NCBI GenBank assembly: GCA_963575745.1
Contig: CAUYUJ010003603.1
Coordinates: 465,640-529,639 of the forward strand
DNA length: 64,000 nucleotides
Direction: 5' to 3'
Source: Prorocentrum cordatum
Lineage: Eukaryota > Sar > Dinophyceae > Prorocentrales > Prorocentraceae
The notes beneath the pieces were generated by a model. The model was not told where the DNA came from and made no database searches. It saw only the letters and a program-made list of their open reading frames with translations. Each line of letters starts with the position of its first letter. Position 1 is the stretch's first letter. The position numbers and the translations under genes are program-made. Positions 28,452-39,849 of this stretch are shown here, one piece after another.

Positions 28452-30575
28452 GTGAAGGCTAACCCGTCCGACAAGAAGTACGCCAGGAAGAGTCTCGTCG
28501 TGTCCACTCAGTACGAGAAGACCAGCTCGAACGAGACGTTCAACGAGAACAAGAACGGTGAGCAGCCGATGACTCGACAAGCATTCCACTCCTATTGCCA
28601 CTACGTTTTGGGCCTTACAGAAGTAGAGGAAGGAGAATGGTGGGACGAGCTGTATGCTGACCCCAGGGTCGATCGGGACCACAAGGGCTTCAGAGGTCGA
28701 GAGCAGCTCTGGGTCCCTCTAGGCGCCAAGAGAGAGTGGGGGAACAGGAGGGCCCAGGACCATCGCTTGGTGGAGAAGGGCCAGGAAGTCAAGAACATGA
28801 CGGATGCAGAAGCAAACTCGCTCAAAGAGTTTGTGACGGAGTCCACGGTGTCAGGAGCGGACTCCTTCTTCTCCTCGAAGCTGGACGTGCAGAAGGCGTT
28901 GAAGCGGAAGGAGGCGTTCGAATCAGCTTCCGATTCTGCCAGTGTTGGGCCATCCTCAGCGAAGAAGGTTAAGGGGGTGAAGGCCATCGGTGGAAAAGTC
29001 TACATCCCTGAGCGCGACGCTCCGAAGCTGCACACTCTCATGACCACTGAGGTCGGGAAGTTTGACGCGGAGTACGCGGCTTGCAAGACGAAGGTTGAGT
29101 TCATCACCGCTTCGCTGAAGAGCATCGCGGATGCCGATATAGTCGAGGACAGAGCGCTGGTGTCGTACATCAAGAGTCCCCAGCTCCGCTGGCAAATCGC
29201 TTGCAAGTGGAAGGGCTCGAATCAGGTCATCAGGCTCTTCGGTTTGGCTTCAGGTTCTTTGACCACGGCACCTTCGACCGCGAGTCCTTCGACGGCGGGT
29301 TCGACGTCGTCAGCTGCGCAGGCTGCGCCGCCATTGGCAGACCAAGAGATGATCAATATCACGCTGAAGGACCTCGTGGAGCGGGAGACATCCAGGAAGC
29401 CATTTTCAGGGGATGTGGAACGCATCAAGACGCTAACGGAGATGCATACCATCATCGACGAGGAACTATTCGATTGCAACACGCCTGATGAACTTACTGA
29501 GCTGGTTGTGTTTTGGGAGGCGTGTAGCGCCATTGTCTCAGAGTTGCTGAATTCAGTGAAGGCCTCGCGCGGGTACGTGGACAGCCACGTCTCTGCCAAG
29601 AAGAAGAGGCAGGCCCGAGATCAGCGGGACGCCGAGAAGAAGAAGCAGAAGGAGGCCCCTGCGACGGTTAAGGAGGAAGCGAAGAAGGCGGCAGACATGA
29701 TCAGGAGCAAATCGAAACCAGATACTCAGCAGGCCCCAGCGAAGAAGCTGATCTTTACCTCATCGTGGGCTAGCATCGAACCTGCGGCTACCACCACCAA
29801 CGTTCCCGAGTCAGACTCCGAGATCTGGAACAGGCCGTTCATCGTCACAACGCACGACGATGTTACGCTCCTCTTGGGTGACGCCAGCCCTCAGAAGGAG
29901 CTCGCGGCGTTTTCGACTGAGTTCAAGGGGAAGTCCGAGGACAGGGGCCAGAAACCGCTTCAGGAGATCGGCAAAGACGGCGTGGGCCTGGGCGAAGTGA
30001 CGAAATTATTTCAGAAGTGGCAGCCGCCTGTGCTCGACGTCAGCAGCGTCGACGGCGGCGCCGCGTTCATGGCCAGCCAGTGGAAACTCGCCTTCAAAGA
30101 ACACATGTCGTACGTGGGGTTCAACCCGAACAGTGCGGCGATCCTCCGCGTTCTCGCTGCTGGGTGCTTGGAGGCGGTGCACATCAAGGTCAACAGCATC
30201 TTCACCGCCCCGGCGGCGGACAACTGCCCTGAGATCCTCAAGAAGCCGTTCCCAAAGGACCCGGCCGCAGCCAACTTCAAGGGCGCAGTGATCGACGCGA
30301 TTCCGCTCATGGACTCACCAGCCTTGGCTGCCGCGAAGTTAGCAGGCGTTGTGATGTGCAAGATGTCCCAGGGCCAGGGACCGCTGGTATACGGTCCTAC
30401 AGGGTGGCTCGCACTTGAGCAGTGCGAGGCAGGACAGCAGCTCAACTACGGCATTCGGAAGTCGTACATCACGAAGTGCAGCGAAGCGGCCGAGACCTAC
30501 AGCTCGGTCATCTCCGCGTTCGCTGCCATGGGCAAGGACACGACCCGGATGGATACCATCCGCGCGCTCATGTGA
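28452..30575 (+). CDS. Large C-terminal part of the same dinoflagellate family gene
   Basis: 707 residues, opening on GTG right after a stop, so not a true start. The first part (MTRQAFHSYCHYVLGL, then WWDELYADPRVDRDHKG) matches a conserved block I know from unnamed dinoflagellate proteins. Next come long helical segments, a Lys/Glu-rich stretch (about residues 377-420, KKKRQARDQRDAEKKKQK) likely coiled and nuclear, then a more hydrophobic Ala-rich C-terminal half. It ends at TGA 30573-30575, just before a GGA microsatellite. No catalytic motif is visible. The whole 27509-30575 unit looks like a retroposed mRNA copy that is now decaying. Confidence 0.6.
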   Translation: MKANPSDKKYARKSLVVSTQYEKTSSNETFNENKNGEQPMTRQAFHSYCHYVLGLTEVEEGEWWDELYADPRVDRDHKGFRGREQLWVPLGAKREWGNRRAQDHRLVEKGQEVKNMTDAEANSLKEFVTESTVSGADSFFSSKLDVQKALKRKEAFESASDSASVGPSSAKKVKGVKAIGGKVYIPERDAPKLHTLMTTEVGKFDAEYAACKTKVEFITASLKSIADADIVEDRALVSYIKSPQLRWQIACKWKGSNQVIRLFGLASGSLTTAPSTASPSTAGSTSSAAQAAPPLADQEMINITLKDLVERETSRKPFSGDVERIKTLTEMHTIIDEELFDCNTPDELTELVVFWEACSAIVSELLNSVKASRGYVDSHVSAKKKRQARDQRDAEKKKQKEAPATVKEEAKKAADMIRSKSKPDTQQAPAKKLIFTSSWASIEPAATTTNVPESDSEIWNRPFIVTTHDDVTLLLGDASPQKELAAFSTEFKGKSEDRGQKPLQEIGKDGVGLGEVTKLFQKWQPPVLDVSSVDGGAAFMASQWKLAFKEHMSYVGFNPNSAAILRVLAAGCLEAVHIKVNSIFTAPAADNCPEILKKPFPKDPAAANFKGAVIDAIPLMDSPALAAAKLAGVVMCKMSQGQGPLVYGPTGWLALEQCEAGQQLNYGIRKSYITKCSEAAETYSSVISAFAAMGKDTTRMDTIRALM

Positions 30576-30585
30576 GCCCATGTGC

Positions 30586-30720
30586 GAGGGAGGGATGAGA
30601 GGGATGAGAGGAATGAGAAGGAGGAGGAGGAGGAGGAGGAGGAGGAGGAAGGAGGAGGAGGAAGGAGGAGGAGGAGGAGGAGGGAGGAGGAGGAGGAGGA
30701 GGAGGAGGAGGAAGGAAAGG
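30586..30720. repeat. (GGA)n microsatellite
   Basis: GAG/GGA triplets with few interruptions. ORFs over it on both strands are low-complexity artefacts. Confidence 0.9.
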
Positions 30721-31189
30721 ATGGCGGAGTCCAGAGCATTGAAATTCAGATTCAATGCTCCTTTTGTTAGTTGCATTTGCATGGGCTGGAGTGGGGACAA
30801 CCCAGCCGCAGAGCCCGCCGTCGGCGTTCGTGCAAAGCCAGAAGTTCAGAGGAGGGCAGGTCGCCAGATTGAAATGACCATCGAACGAGTAGGAAGATCA
30901 GGAGGATAATAAGAGGTAAGAAGGGGGAGGAGGATGGGGTGGAGGGCCAGAGGGAGAAGAGGGGAGGGGTAGAAGGAGGAAACAGCGATGGATGGAAAGA
31001 GGATTCGTGCTATTAGGAGGGGGATGGGGAGCAAATGTAGTAGGAGGAGGTGGAGGAGAATGGAGAATGTCAAGGAGGTGTAGGAAGAGGAGGAGGAGGA
31101 GGAGGAGGAGGAGGAGGTGGAGGTGTAGGAGGAGGTGGAGGAGGAATGGAGAGGCCGAAAGACGAGGACGGGGCCCCCGAATCGCTGCC
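30721..31189. other. Purine-rich non-coding stretch
   Basis: G/A-rich DNA with GGAGGT runs (about 31040-31150). No gene supportable. Confidence 0.5.
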
Positions 31190-31306
31190 GCCAGGCGGAT
31201 TGAGCCGCGCGCGGGCCAAATCGGCCCGGAGGCGGCGCGGAGGGACTGCCGCCCTCGGCCCGCTTCGGAGAGGGAGAACGGGCCTCTTCTCCCTCTTCTG
31301 GCTGCC
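31190..31306 (+). repeat. ~115-bp direct repeat, copy 1
   Basis: Starts GGCGGATTGAGC, contains GGGCCAAATCGGCCCGG and ends near CTCTTCTCCCTCTTCT. It is nearly identical to 31477-31595; the 170-bp interval is pyrimidine-rich. Confidence 0.85.
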
Positions 31307-31476
31307 GCCGCTGCTGCTCCTTTCTCCTTCTCCGCCTTACCTACCCTTCTCCTCCCTCTCTCCTCCTTCGCCCTCCTCCTCCCTCCACTTCCCCCCCTTT
31401 CCTCCTCCTCCGCCTCCTCCTCATCCCTCTCCGTCGCTTCCTCTTTGTTTGCGACTATCAGCACGGCGGCCTCAAC

Positions 31477-31595
31477 GAGGCGGATTGAGCGCGCGCGCGG
31501 GCCAAATCGGCCCGGAGGCGGCGCGGAGGGACTGCCGCCCTCGGCCCGCTTCGGAGAGGGAGAACGGGCCTCTTCTCCCTCTTCTAGCTGCTTTC
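31477..31595 (+). repeat. ~115-bp direct repeat, copy 2
   Basis: Same block as 31190-31306 with only a few differences near the left end and one near the right end. It carries the near-palindrome GGGCCAAATCGGCCC. Confidence 0.85.
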
Positions 31596-31985
31596 CGAAA
31601 TGTTGCCTCAGCATAAGCTCCAAACGAGTCACGCTTTCGATAAGCAACAACGAACACACAGCAAAATTAACATTATGAACGTCGAGCACGAACAAACATC
31701 GCGTTGGGGTCAGCCTTTGATCACATACTCTATATACCGAGGTCGTGCGTTTACGACGAGAGCGGAATGCGGAGGATCGAGCAACTTGTTCGGTAGTGAA
31801 TCGATTCATGCGTCTCGCGCACGTTTTGTCATACTTGTGTGATTATCACTTTGTCGCAGGCCCCCTCGGTCCGAAACGTGAGCGTTAGGGCCTTATTCGC
31901 AAGATAAGGCTCGGTTCCTGTCCGAGGGCCTCAAAACCCCCCTGTACGAAAAGCTAAATAGGACATCTTGAAAGTTGCCATGTCT
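31596..31985. other. AT-richer non-coding stretch
   Basis: This is less GC-rich than its surroundings. Includes GCCTTATTCGCAAGATAAGGC (about 31891-31911), a short hairpin (GCCTTAT/ATAAGGC). No gene seen. Confidence 0.4.
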
Positions 31986-31988
31986 ATC

Positions 31989-32038
31989 TCTCTCTCTCTC
32001 TCTCTTCGGTGTGCCTTTATGTCTCTCTCTTTTTTTCG

Positions 32039-32130
<92 letters not shown>

Positions 32131-32163
32131 TCTCTCTCTCTCTCTTTCTCTCTTCTCTCTCTC

Positions 32164-32256
<93 letters not shown>
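31989..32256. repeat. (CT)n microsatellite, ~270 bp
   Basis: Long CT run with short TTT interruptions. Confidence 0.95.
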
Positions 32257-32259
<3 letters not shown>

Positions 32260-32904
32260 CCCCCATCACCAATTATACCCATGTTGATTATCAACTCTTC
32301 CTTTGAAGATGGGACCCCCGTGTGGATATCTATATATGTATGCATGGATTGGCCCCGTCGTTGCCGCGATGCTTGTTCTGATCTCTAGGCCGTTGTATCG
32401 GCAAATATTCTGGTAGTGAGATAAGTGGAGCACGTGCAGAGCAGGAAACATATGCACATTTGGTCAGAGAGAGGCACATGCAAACAAATTTTGGCATCCC
32501 GACGTCTGTCCACTCGTGAGTTACATTGCGTGCCCAATGTGCAAATCCAAGATTACGTCGCCCCCACACATCCTTATCACCCACGAGAGTGGCCTTCGCG
32601 GCGCGCGGCTGCCAGCAAAACTCTCTTTTCCGCGGCGGGGGCCGCCCGCCCGGTAGTTGTGCCTCAACACGCTGGACGCCGAAGTTTCGATGCCGCTGGT
32701 GCGCCGCAGGTCGGCCACAGGCAGAGGGGTGTAGGAGCCCGTTTCTTTTTTGCTTGCGGCATGATGGGCGTCATGGCCCCCGCTCTCCCCCCCCCCTTTA
32801 TAACGCAACGCTCCCCCTCCCCAGTGCGCTCTGGGCACTGCCGCCGCGCGCCCCCCCCCCACCCATGACGCCCGCCATCGCCGAACATAGAGAAACGCGC
32901 TCTA
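32257..32904. other. Non-coding stretch
   Basis: Mixed composition with poly-C runs near 32790 and 32850. ORFs on several frames are short and without recognisable features. Confidence 0.4.
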
Positions 32905-33050
32905 GGGGGAAGGTGGGAAGGTTTCTTACATGCACCCTGCTCCTTAGGAGACGCCGGCTCTTCTACTATAGATGCATCGTTGGCGTCCTCTAAGAAACAG
33001 CCTCCTTCTGAGAAGCCTCCCCCTCTTCCCCCTACCCCTTGCGCGCGCAG
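32905..33050. mobile_element. Foldback (MITE-like) element, diverged copy
   Basis: The left arm (TAGGGGGAAGGTGGGAAGG...GGAGACGCCGGC) pairs imperfectly with the right arm (GGCGTCCTC...CTTCCCCCTA). The layout and several blocks (CCTCCTTCTGAGAAGCCT) match the better-preserved element at 60026-60176. Confidence 0.6.
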
Positions 33051-34535
33051 TCAAGTAGGAGCAGTTTTCCCCGAAACGTGTCTGCGGAATCACGTATGGC
33101 GAGGCGCCGCTGCGGAGGTTTTTGCTGCATCGGGCGCGGAGCCCATGCTTTCACGTTGAGGCTGGCGTTCGGTGGTGTATGCTCGGTCATACATGTCAGG
33201 CGACAAACTTGCCGCCGGGCGTGGTCGGTCATTCTGGCCCAGAGTGCAGGGTGCACCTTTGTGCCTCGCTTATGCCCCACTCCTCTTGTTTCCAATTGTA
33301 TGGGATTTGGGACTGGGAGCGGCCTCGGAGACGTTGCCTGGCCAATGAAAAGGAGGAGTTAACTCGGGCGATATCTGGGACTCACGAAAGTGGAGCGACG
33401 TCGAACCCGTCGCAATCTTCGGTCGCACATGCTCGATTGACTTCGCGTGCGCGCGCACCCTGCAGCATTTCTGTCGCCGTTCTGGGGTCGAGGGTGGGAC
33501 TGTGTTTCAGGCCTTCCCGTCCACTTTATCAGTTTCCGTGGTGGTTCCGCTGCGCCTGTTGCCTGAGGTACCCGCCGCTCGAGCCTTGTGCTGGGGGGTG
33601 GGAGCGGTTTCAGAGACTGGTCGCCTGAGCAATGAGACAGGAGGCGCAGGTTCTACGAACAGCCTTTTTCCATGCCCGATTCCGTCTTGAGGTGCAGTTG
33701 CCGACCAGCTGCGTGCGCTGACTGAGCCCTTTCTTCTTGGGATGTCCAGAGTGGGGGTTGTTGGTTCCCCCCTTCACGGAGGAGAAGGACGATGAGGAGC
33801 AGGATGGAGAAGAGGACCAGGATGAGGACGCGGGAGGATGCAGGAGGATCTGCGCAGGATGGTTCTACATATCAGAACACCGTTGGCCGGGAGCAGGAGG
33901 TGAAGGGCGACGACGACGAGGACGGAGGAGGATGGATGGAGGACGCTTGAGGATGGATCGATGAAGGACACTTCTGCTTTTGATAGAGCCGTCGAGCAGG
34001 AGGACGAGGCCGAGACCGACGCCACGGCGGGGGAGCCCGCTGCGGCCCCGGCCAAGGCCGCGCGCAGCTGCGGCATGCCGTTCGCGCCAGGCGTGGCCGG
34101 GGGGGGGGGGAAATACGAGAAGAGGGGGGGGTCGGAGTCGTGCCCGGGGAGGGAAAGGAAGGAGGAGGCGTGACCGGCGAGGGGGATCAGCTGGGAGGAC
34201 CGGGGCGGACGAAAGGGGGGGAATCGGAAAGGGGGAGGTACGAGATTTGTGCAGCTGGTCTGGGGCCATGCCGCCGGGCCCTCTTCTCGAGCCTCGTTTC
34301 TTGGCGCCGGAAAAAGCAGTGGCATGCAGCTAACTCCCTGACCACCCCTTTGCGACCGCCCCTAGTCGTGGCACCCACAAGGAAGGGCAGGAGGGAAAGG
34401 GACGAATGCGATCGAAGAACAGTTCAACTACATGAATAAGTTGTTGGAGGTCCGCATGGGAGTTCTTGGGTCGGCGCTGAATGGCGCCGCCCCCGACACG
34501 CTTCGCGCGCAGGAGAGGGTATTTGTATGTGTGTG
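33051..34535. other. Non-coding stretch with one hairpin-family lookalike
   Basis: No convincing gene. At 34027-34040 a perfect GCGGG-GGAG-CCCGC hairpin is read AGEPA in one frame, like the copia hairpins but with a GNNG loop. GGA/GAT-rich runs occur around 33780-33960. Confidence 0.4.
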
Positions 34536-34538
34536 TGA

Positions 34539-34629
<91 letters not shown>

Positions 34630-34733
34630 TGAGTGTGAGTGAGAGTGTGAGTGTGAGTGTGAGTGTGAGTGTGAGTGTGAGTGTGAGTGTGAGTGTGAGT
34701 ATGAGTGTGAGTGTGAGTGTGAGTGTGAGTGTC
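34536..34733. repeat. GTGAGA then GTGAGT hexanucleotide array
   Basis: About 90 bases of (GTGAGA)n pass into (GTGAGT)n with one GTGAGA return and one GTATGA-type change. Confidence 0.95.
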
Positions 34734-34977
34734 TTGTGTGCCTGTGTGGCTGTGTGTCTTGCGTGTTTGTGTATCGAAGACGCCTACGGCGAATCACCGC
34801 CGCCCCCTGCCTTTTTGGAGACGCCGATGTGGCCGAAAGTTGGATTAGAGCTTGGCCAAGCTATCGGACCATGAGTTCCCCGAGTCGGTTTGGAAAGCTT
34901 TCGGGGAACACATGGGAGAGAATGATTATGAACAGGAAGAGGAAGAGGAAGACATAGAGTAGGAGGATGAGGGTTGT

Positions 34978-35640
34978 TAGGAGTCTCTTGGGGCACCCTT
35001 GGGGTCTGTTGGGGGTTTCTTGGGGGCCTCTTCGAGGCCTCTTGGAGGCATCTTGGGGGCCTCCTTGGGCCTCTTGGGGGCCTTTGGGGGTTTCCTGGGG
35101 GTCTCTTTGGCCGTCTTAGGGCGTTCCTGGTCCGTCTGACGCCGTCTGGAGCCGTCTTGGGGGCCTCTCTGGGCCGTCTTGGGGCCCTCTTGGGGCGCTT
35201 CAGGGCCGTCTTGGAGGCCATGTTGGGCGTCTTGGAGGCCTCTTGGGCCGTCTTGGGGCGCTCTTGGGGCCGTCTTGGGGGGCCCTTGGGCCGTCATAGG
35301 GCCTTCTTGGAGGCCTCTTGGGCGATCTTGGGGGCCTCTTGGGCCGTCGGAAGGCCGAAAAGAAGAAAACGCAAAAAACCTTCAAAAACCTAAGGAAAAC
35401 CAATGATTTTGGCCTCGTCGGGCTCTCCTGGAGAACGTCTTGGAGGCCTCTTGGGCCATCTTGGAGGCATCTTGGGGCCATCTTGGCCGTCTTGGAGGGC
35501 ATCTTGGGCCGTCTTGGAGGCATCTTGGAGCCATCTTACCCGTCTTGGAGGCCATCTTGGCCGTCTTGGAGGCATCTTGGAGGCCATCTTGGAGCCATCT
35601 TGGCCGTCTTGGAGGCCATCTTGGGCCAAGTTGGGGCAAC
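34978..35640. repeat. TTGGGG array with 10-11-bp period and A-rich spacer
   Basis: Two blocks (34978-35345 and 35410-35640) of units like TTGGAGGCCTC and TTGGGCCGTC repeat at 10-11 bp. They are separated by a spacer reading GGCCGAAAAGAAGAAAACGC and then CCTTCAAAAACC, which resembles spacers in the other arrays. Long ORFs rich in Gly-Pro-Arg or Leu-Gly-Trp are artefacts. Confidence 0.85.
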
Positions 35641-36159
35641 AAAGGCATTGACAGATGGATTTTCGGAAACTTACGGGTGGCCGGCGGGACGGGCCGAAAA
35701 GACCACTGTGGGAAGTTCATTTTAGAAAAAAAAAAAAAGAAACCAAAACCAAAAACCTAGAAACTGTCACCACCGCCGGCAGCTGGCTGCTACGTGTTGC
35801 ACCCTGTTTGATTGTTCTTATTTTTTATAGTTTTTGTATCCCTATGTGTCAGTCTGGAGCTTTTTGCTCTGTCAGTTAGTTGTATGTTTCATGTAAGTTT
35901 TTCTTCTCCTTCCCTTTCCATTTCCCCCCCCCCCTTCCTTTCCCCCTCCCCTCCCTCCCCCTTCCCCCCTTTTCCCCCTTCCCCTTCCCCCTCCCTTTCC
36001 CCCCTTTTCCCCTCTCTTTGTTGTCTGTCGTATTAACTTTCCCTATTCATCTTCTTGCTGTGGCAAGACCACAGGGGGCGGCGGATCGAATGGCCGTCGG
36101 CCCATCCCGCCACCGTGCCTGGGTTGTGGGTATGAAGCCTATTGGGTGTTCATTGGGAT
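35641..36159. other. Non-coding stretch with C/T-rich tract
   Basis: A C/T homopolymer-rich tract fills about 35885-36025. No gene seen. Confidence 0.5.
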
Positions 36160-36620
36160 CGCGTGGGAGGCCTCTCGGGGGCCTCTTGGAGGCACTTTTG
36201 AGGCCTCTTGGAGGCTGCTTTGGGGCATCTTGGGATCTCTTTCGGGCCTCTTGGGGTCCTCTCTGGGCCTCTTGGGGCCTCGTGGGCGCCTCTGGGGGGC
36301 TCCTGGGGACCTCTCGGGGCGGAAGGCTCGAATTTGGGGTTCGTGCCCCATCTCTTGGGCCCCCCATTGAGGCTTTGAGGCCGTCTTGGGCGCCTCTTGG
36401 GCCGTCTTGAGGCCCTCTTGGGCCGTTTTGGGGCAATCTTGGAGCGTCAGGAAGCCGCAAAGGCGGGAAAGCTCAAATCCTTCAAAAGCTTAACCACTTG
36501 AGGCGTTTTGGAGGCCTCGCGGGCCGTCTGGGGGCTATCTTGAACGTCTTGATGCGATCGTTCGGCGACTCGGGACTCGTCTTTGGGGCCTCTTGGGGCG
36601 GGGCCCTCTTGGCCCGTCTT
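36160..36620. repeat. TTGGGG array with 10-11-bp period
   Basis: Same unit type as 34978-35640, with a spacer near 36440-36500 (AAGCCGCAAAGGCGGGAAAG then CCTTCAAAAGC). It is preceded by TTCTTGCTGTGGCAAGACC. Confidence 0.8.
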
Positions 36621-36829
36621 GGGGCCGTCTTGGGTCCGAGAAAGAAAAAGTCACGCGACAAGATGCGGGCCAACCCAAGGGAACCGTGGGAAGCCCCGGG
36701 AGATTTGAGTATTTGGGGTCCGGGCCACTTGAAGACTCCTCAAGACTGAGGACTGAGTCTCCAGGGATCAGACAAAGGAACCGAGAACACGCCCACTCCG
36801 TGCCCAGGAGCACAATGTCGGGTATGTGT

Positions 36830-37162
36830 GGATATGGTTTGCATGTCTGTGTGTGTGCGTATGCTTGTGCGTGTGCGTGTGCGTGTATGCGTGGGGTTGT
36901 GTGGTTGTGTGCGTGTGCGTGTGCGTGTGCGCATGTGTGTGTGCGAGTGTGTGTGTGTGTGTTTGTGTGTGCGTGTGCGCGTGCGTGCGTGAGTGCGTGT
37001 GCGTGCGTGTGTGCGTGCGCGTGTGCGTGCTTGAGTGTGTGTGTGTGTGTGCGCGTGTGTGTCTGTGTGTGCGCGCGCATGCTGCCTGTGTGTTCGTGTG
37101 TGTATGTGTGTGTGTGCCTGTGTGCTTGTGTGTCCTTGTGTGCTGGAGTGTGTGCGGCATGC

Positions 37163-37213
<51 letters not shown>

Positions 37214-38710
37214 TGCGTGAGTGCGTTGCGTGCGTGCAGTGCGTGCGTGCGTGCGTGCGTGGTGAGTGCGGCGTGATTGCGTGTGCGTGTGCGTGTGCGT
37301 GTGCGTGTGCGTGTGCGTGTGCGTGTGCGTGTGCGTGTGCGTGCGCGTGAGCGTGCGCGTGCGCGTGAGCGTGCGCGTGCGCGTGCGCGTGCGCGTGCGC
37401 GTGCGCGTGCGCGTGCGCGTGCGCGTGCGCGTGCGCGTGCGCGTGCGAGTGCGCGTGCGCGTGCGCGTGCGCGTGCGCGTGCGCGTGCGCGTGCGCGTGC
37501 GCGTGCGCGTGCGCGTGCGCGTGCGCGTGCGCGTGCGCGTGCGCGTGCGCGTGCGCGTGCGCGTGCGCGTGCGCGTGCGCGTGCGCGTGCGCGTGTGCGT
37601 GTGCGTGTGCGTGTGCGTGTGCGTGTGCGTGTGCGTGTGCGTGTGCGTGTGCGTGTGCGTGTGCGGGTGCGTGTGCGTGTGCGTGTGCGTGTGCGTGTGC
37701 GTGTGCGTGTGCGTGTGCGTGTGCGTGTGCGTGTGCGTGTGCGTGTGCGTGTGCGTGTGCGTGTGCGTGTGCCAGTTTTAGTGCGTGCGCGTGTGCGTGT
37801 ACGTGTGCGGGTGCGGGTGCGGGTGCGGGTGTGGGTGTGGGTGTGGGTGTGTGCGGGTGTGGGTGTGGGTGTGTGTGTGTGTGTGCGTGCGTGTGTGTCG
37901 GTGTGTGTGTGTGTGAGTGTGTGTCGTGCGTGCCGTGCGTGCGTTGAGTGAGTGCGTGTGTGCGTGGTGAGTGCGTGTGTGCGTGTGTGTTGGATGTGGA
38001 TGTGTGTTTGTGTGGTGTTTGTGCGTGCGTGCGTGAGTGCGTGTGTGCGTGTCGTGAGTGTGTGTGTGTGTTCGTCATGTGAGTGCAACTGTCTCCGGGC
38101 GCGCGCACGTCTGTGTTCGCGTGTGCATGTCTGCGCGTTTGTGCGTGCGTGTGTGTGTGTGAATGTGTGTGTGTGTGTGCGTGCGTCTGTGTGCGTGCGT
38201 GCGTGTGTGTATGCGTGTATGCTCGTGTGTGTGTGTGTGTGTGTGTGTGTGCGGATCTGTGTGTTCTCGTTGGTGTGTGTGTGTGCGCGTGCGTGTGTGA
38301 GCGCGTTTGTGTGTATGTGTGTGTGTGTCCGTGTGCTTGTGTGTGTGTGTTTGTGTGTGTGTGTTTGTGCGTGTGTGGATGTGTGTGTGTGCTTATGTGC
38401 GGGCGGGCGGGCGTGTGCGTGTGCGTTTGAGTGCAATTGTGTGTGTGTGTGCGTGTGCGCGTGCGTGCGTGTGTGTTTGTGTGTGCGTGTGTGGGTGTGT
38501 GTGTGTGTCTGTGTCTTTGGGGGGGGGCGTATGGGAGGGGTGCGTGTGTGCGTGTGTGTGTGTGTTTGTGTGTGTGCGTGTGTGTATGCGTGTGCGTGTG
38601 TGTATGTGTGTGCGTGTGCGTGTGTGCGCGTGCGCGCGTGTGCTTGTGAGCGTGTTGGTGTGTGCGTGCGTGCGTGCGTGCATGCATGCGTGCATGCACG
38701 AGGAAAGACT
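36830..38710. repeat. 1.9-kb GT/GC alternating tract with GCGCGT core
   Basis: GTGTGC-type repeats throughout. Between about 37345 and 37595 the unit becomes GTGCGC/GCGTGC, an almost perfect alternating purine-pyrimidine run, then GTGTGC again. All long ORFs here (Cys/Val or His/Thr repeats) are artefacts of the repeat. Confidence 0.95.
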
Positions 38711-39485
38711 GTTCGCGCGCGGGTGTGTGTGTGTGTGTGCCTATGTGTGTGTTCAGTTCCCTGGCAGTCGCAATTTTGCGGCGGCGCTTGCGGCTCAGCG
38801 AATCGCCCGTCAAGCATTCGGCTTTGGAACACACCATATTTGAAGCAGTCAGGGGGGTGTTCGCAATGTTCGGCCGAGATTGTGTGCCGAAATTGTTTGC
38901 AGCTCAAACGGCAAGAGCATCGCCAGAGGGAGTTCCTGACTCGTCCCGCCCCCCCCTCCTCCCGATTCGCCCCCTCCCTCCTCCCGCCTCTTCCTGGAGG
39001 AATTCTGGAGGCAGAGCGAGTGGCAGGGGTACGCCGGCCGCAACGAGGTGCCGTGGCGGATGGCGGATAACCGACAGGTAGACGCAATTAGGCGCAGGTG
39101 CAGGTCTGTGCGAGAGGGGGGTCGGCCTCGCGAAGCGAACTCGCCAGGGTCCAGAGCACGGAACGAGGAGGAAGCGCAGGGGCCCGAATAATTGTAAGAG
39201 CGCCGCGCCAGATGTCAGACAAACGCGTTGTGATGTTAGCGCCGTACACTGTCCTCCAACAAGCTGCTGTGTCAGCGCAAGTATTGGGCGTTTGATGAAC
39301 CTCTCAGGTGGAGCAGACGACCACGACACGACGACGCAGCTCATGGACGGGCTGCAGGACCGATGTTTGTTCGTTGATGCCGCCTTTGGAAAGCGACATG
39401 TGGGCTGGCACGTACCTCGTTGCCCCATGTCGCTCCTCCCACACCTCCTGCACAGGCGGTGCACAGCTGCAATTGTCAGATTCGT
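38711..39485. other. Non-coding stretch
   Basis: Short ORFs only. One around 39295-39480 (MMNLSGGADDHDTT...) has ordinary composition, but nothing else supports it. Confidence 0.35.
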
Positions 39486-39520
39486 CCTCCTCCTCCTCCT
39501 CCTCCTCCTCCTCCTCCTGA
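39486..39520. repeat. (CTC)n microsatellite
   Basis: Eleven or so CTC triplets; a second short run is at about 39766-39795. Confidence 0.9.
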
Positions 39521-39849
39521 CCTGTGAGGTGTCTTTCTTGTGTTTCTTTTTTCCCGCGTTTACAGCCCCGCCCCTTCGGCCTGCCGGTCTTTAAAACGTG
39601 GCAATCCAGCCGTTGAAGGGGGTGGGTGGGAGCTTTGGTGCCTTCGAGGCCACGCGCGGCCTGGGTTTTCGAGCCGCGGCGCACTCTAGAGAGGAGACCA
39701 GCGAAGGCCAGCGCTCCGAACCGTTGCTAGATGTTGGCACCTCTCTGTAGAGCTTCACACACACACACCTCCTCCTCCTCCTCCTCCTCCTCCTGGGTGG
39801 GGATCAGCTGCACTTGTCTGATTCATTGCGCCCAGCACCACTGCGGGCA

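Noticed and set aside
30339-30909. GGA-derived ORFs overlapping the end of the 28452-30575 gene
   Set aside because: Low-complexity translations of the microsatellite joined to antisense of the gene.
36535-39087. 850- and 689-codon His/Thr/Arg-rich ORFs and matching plus-strand ORFs
   Set aside because: Translations of GT/GC microsatellite in several frames.
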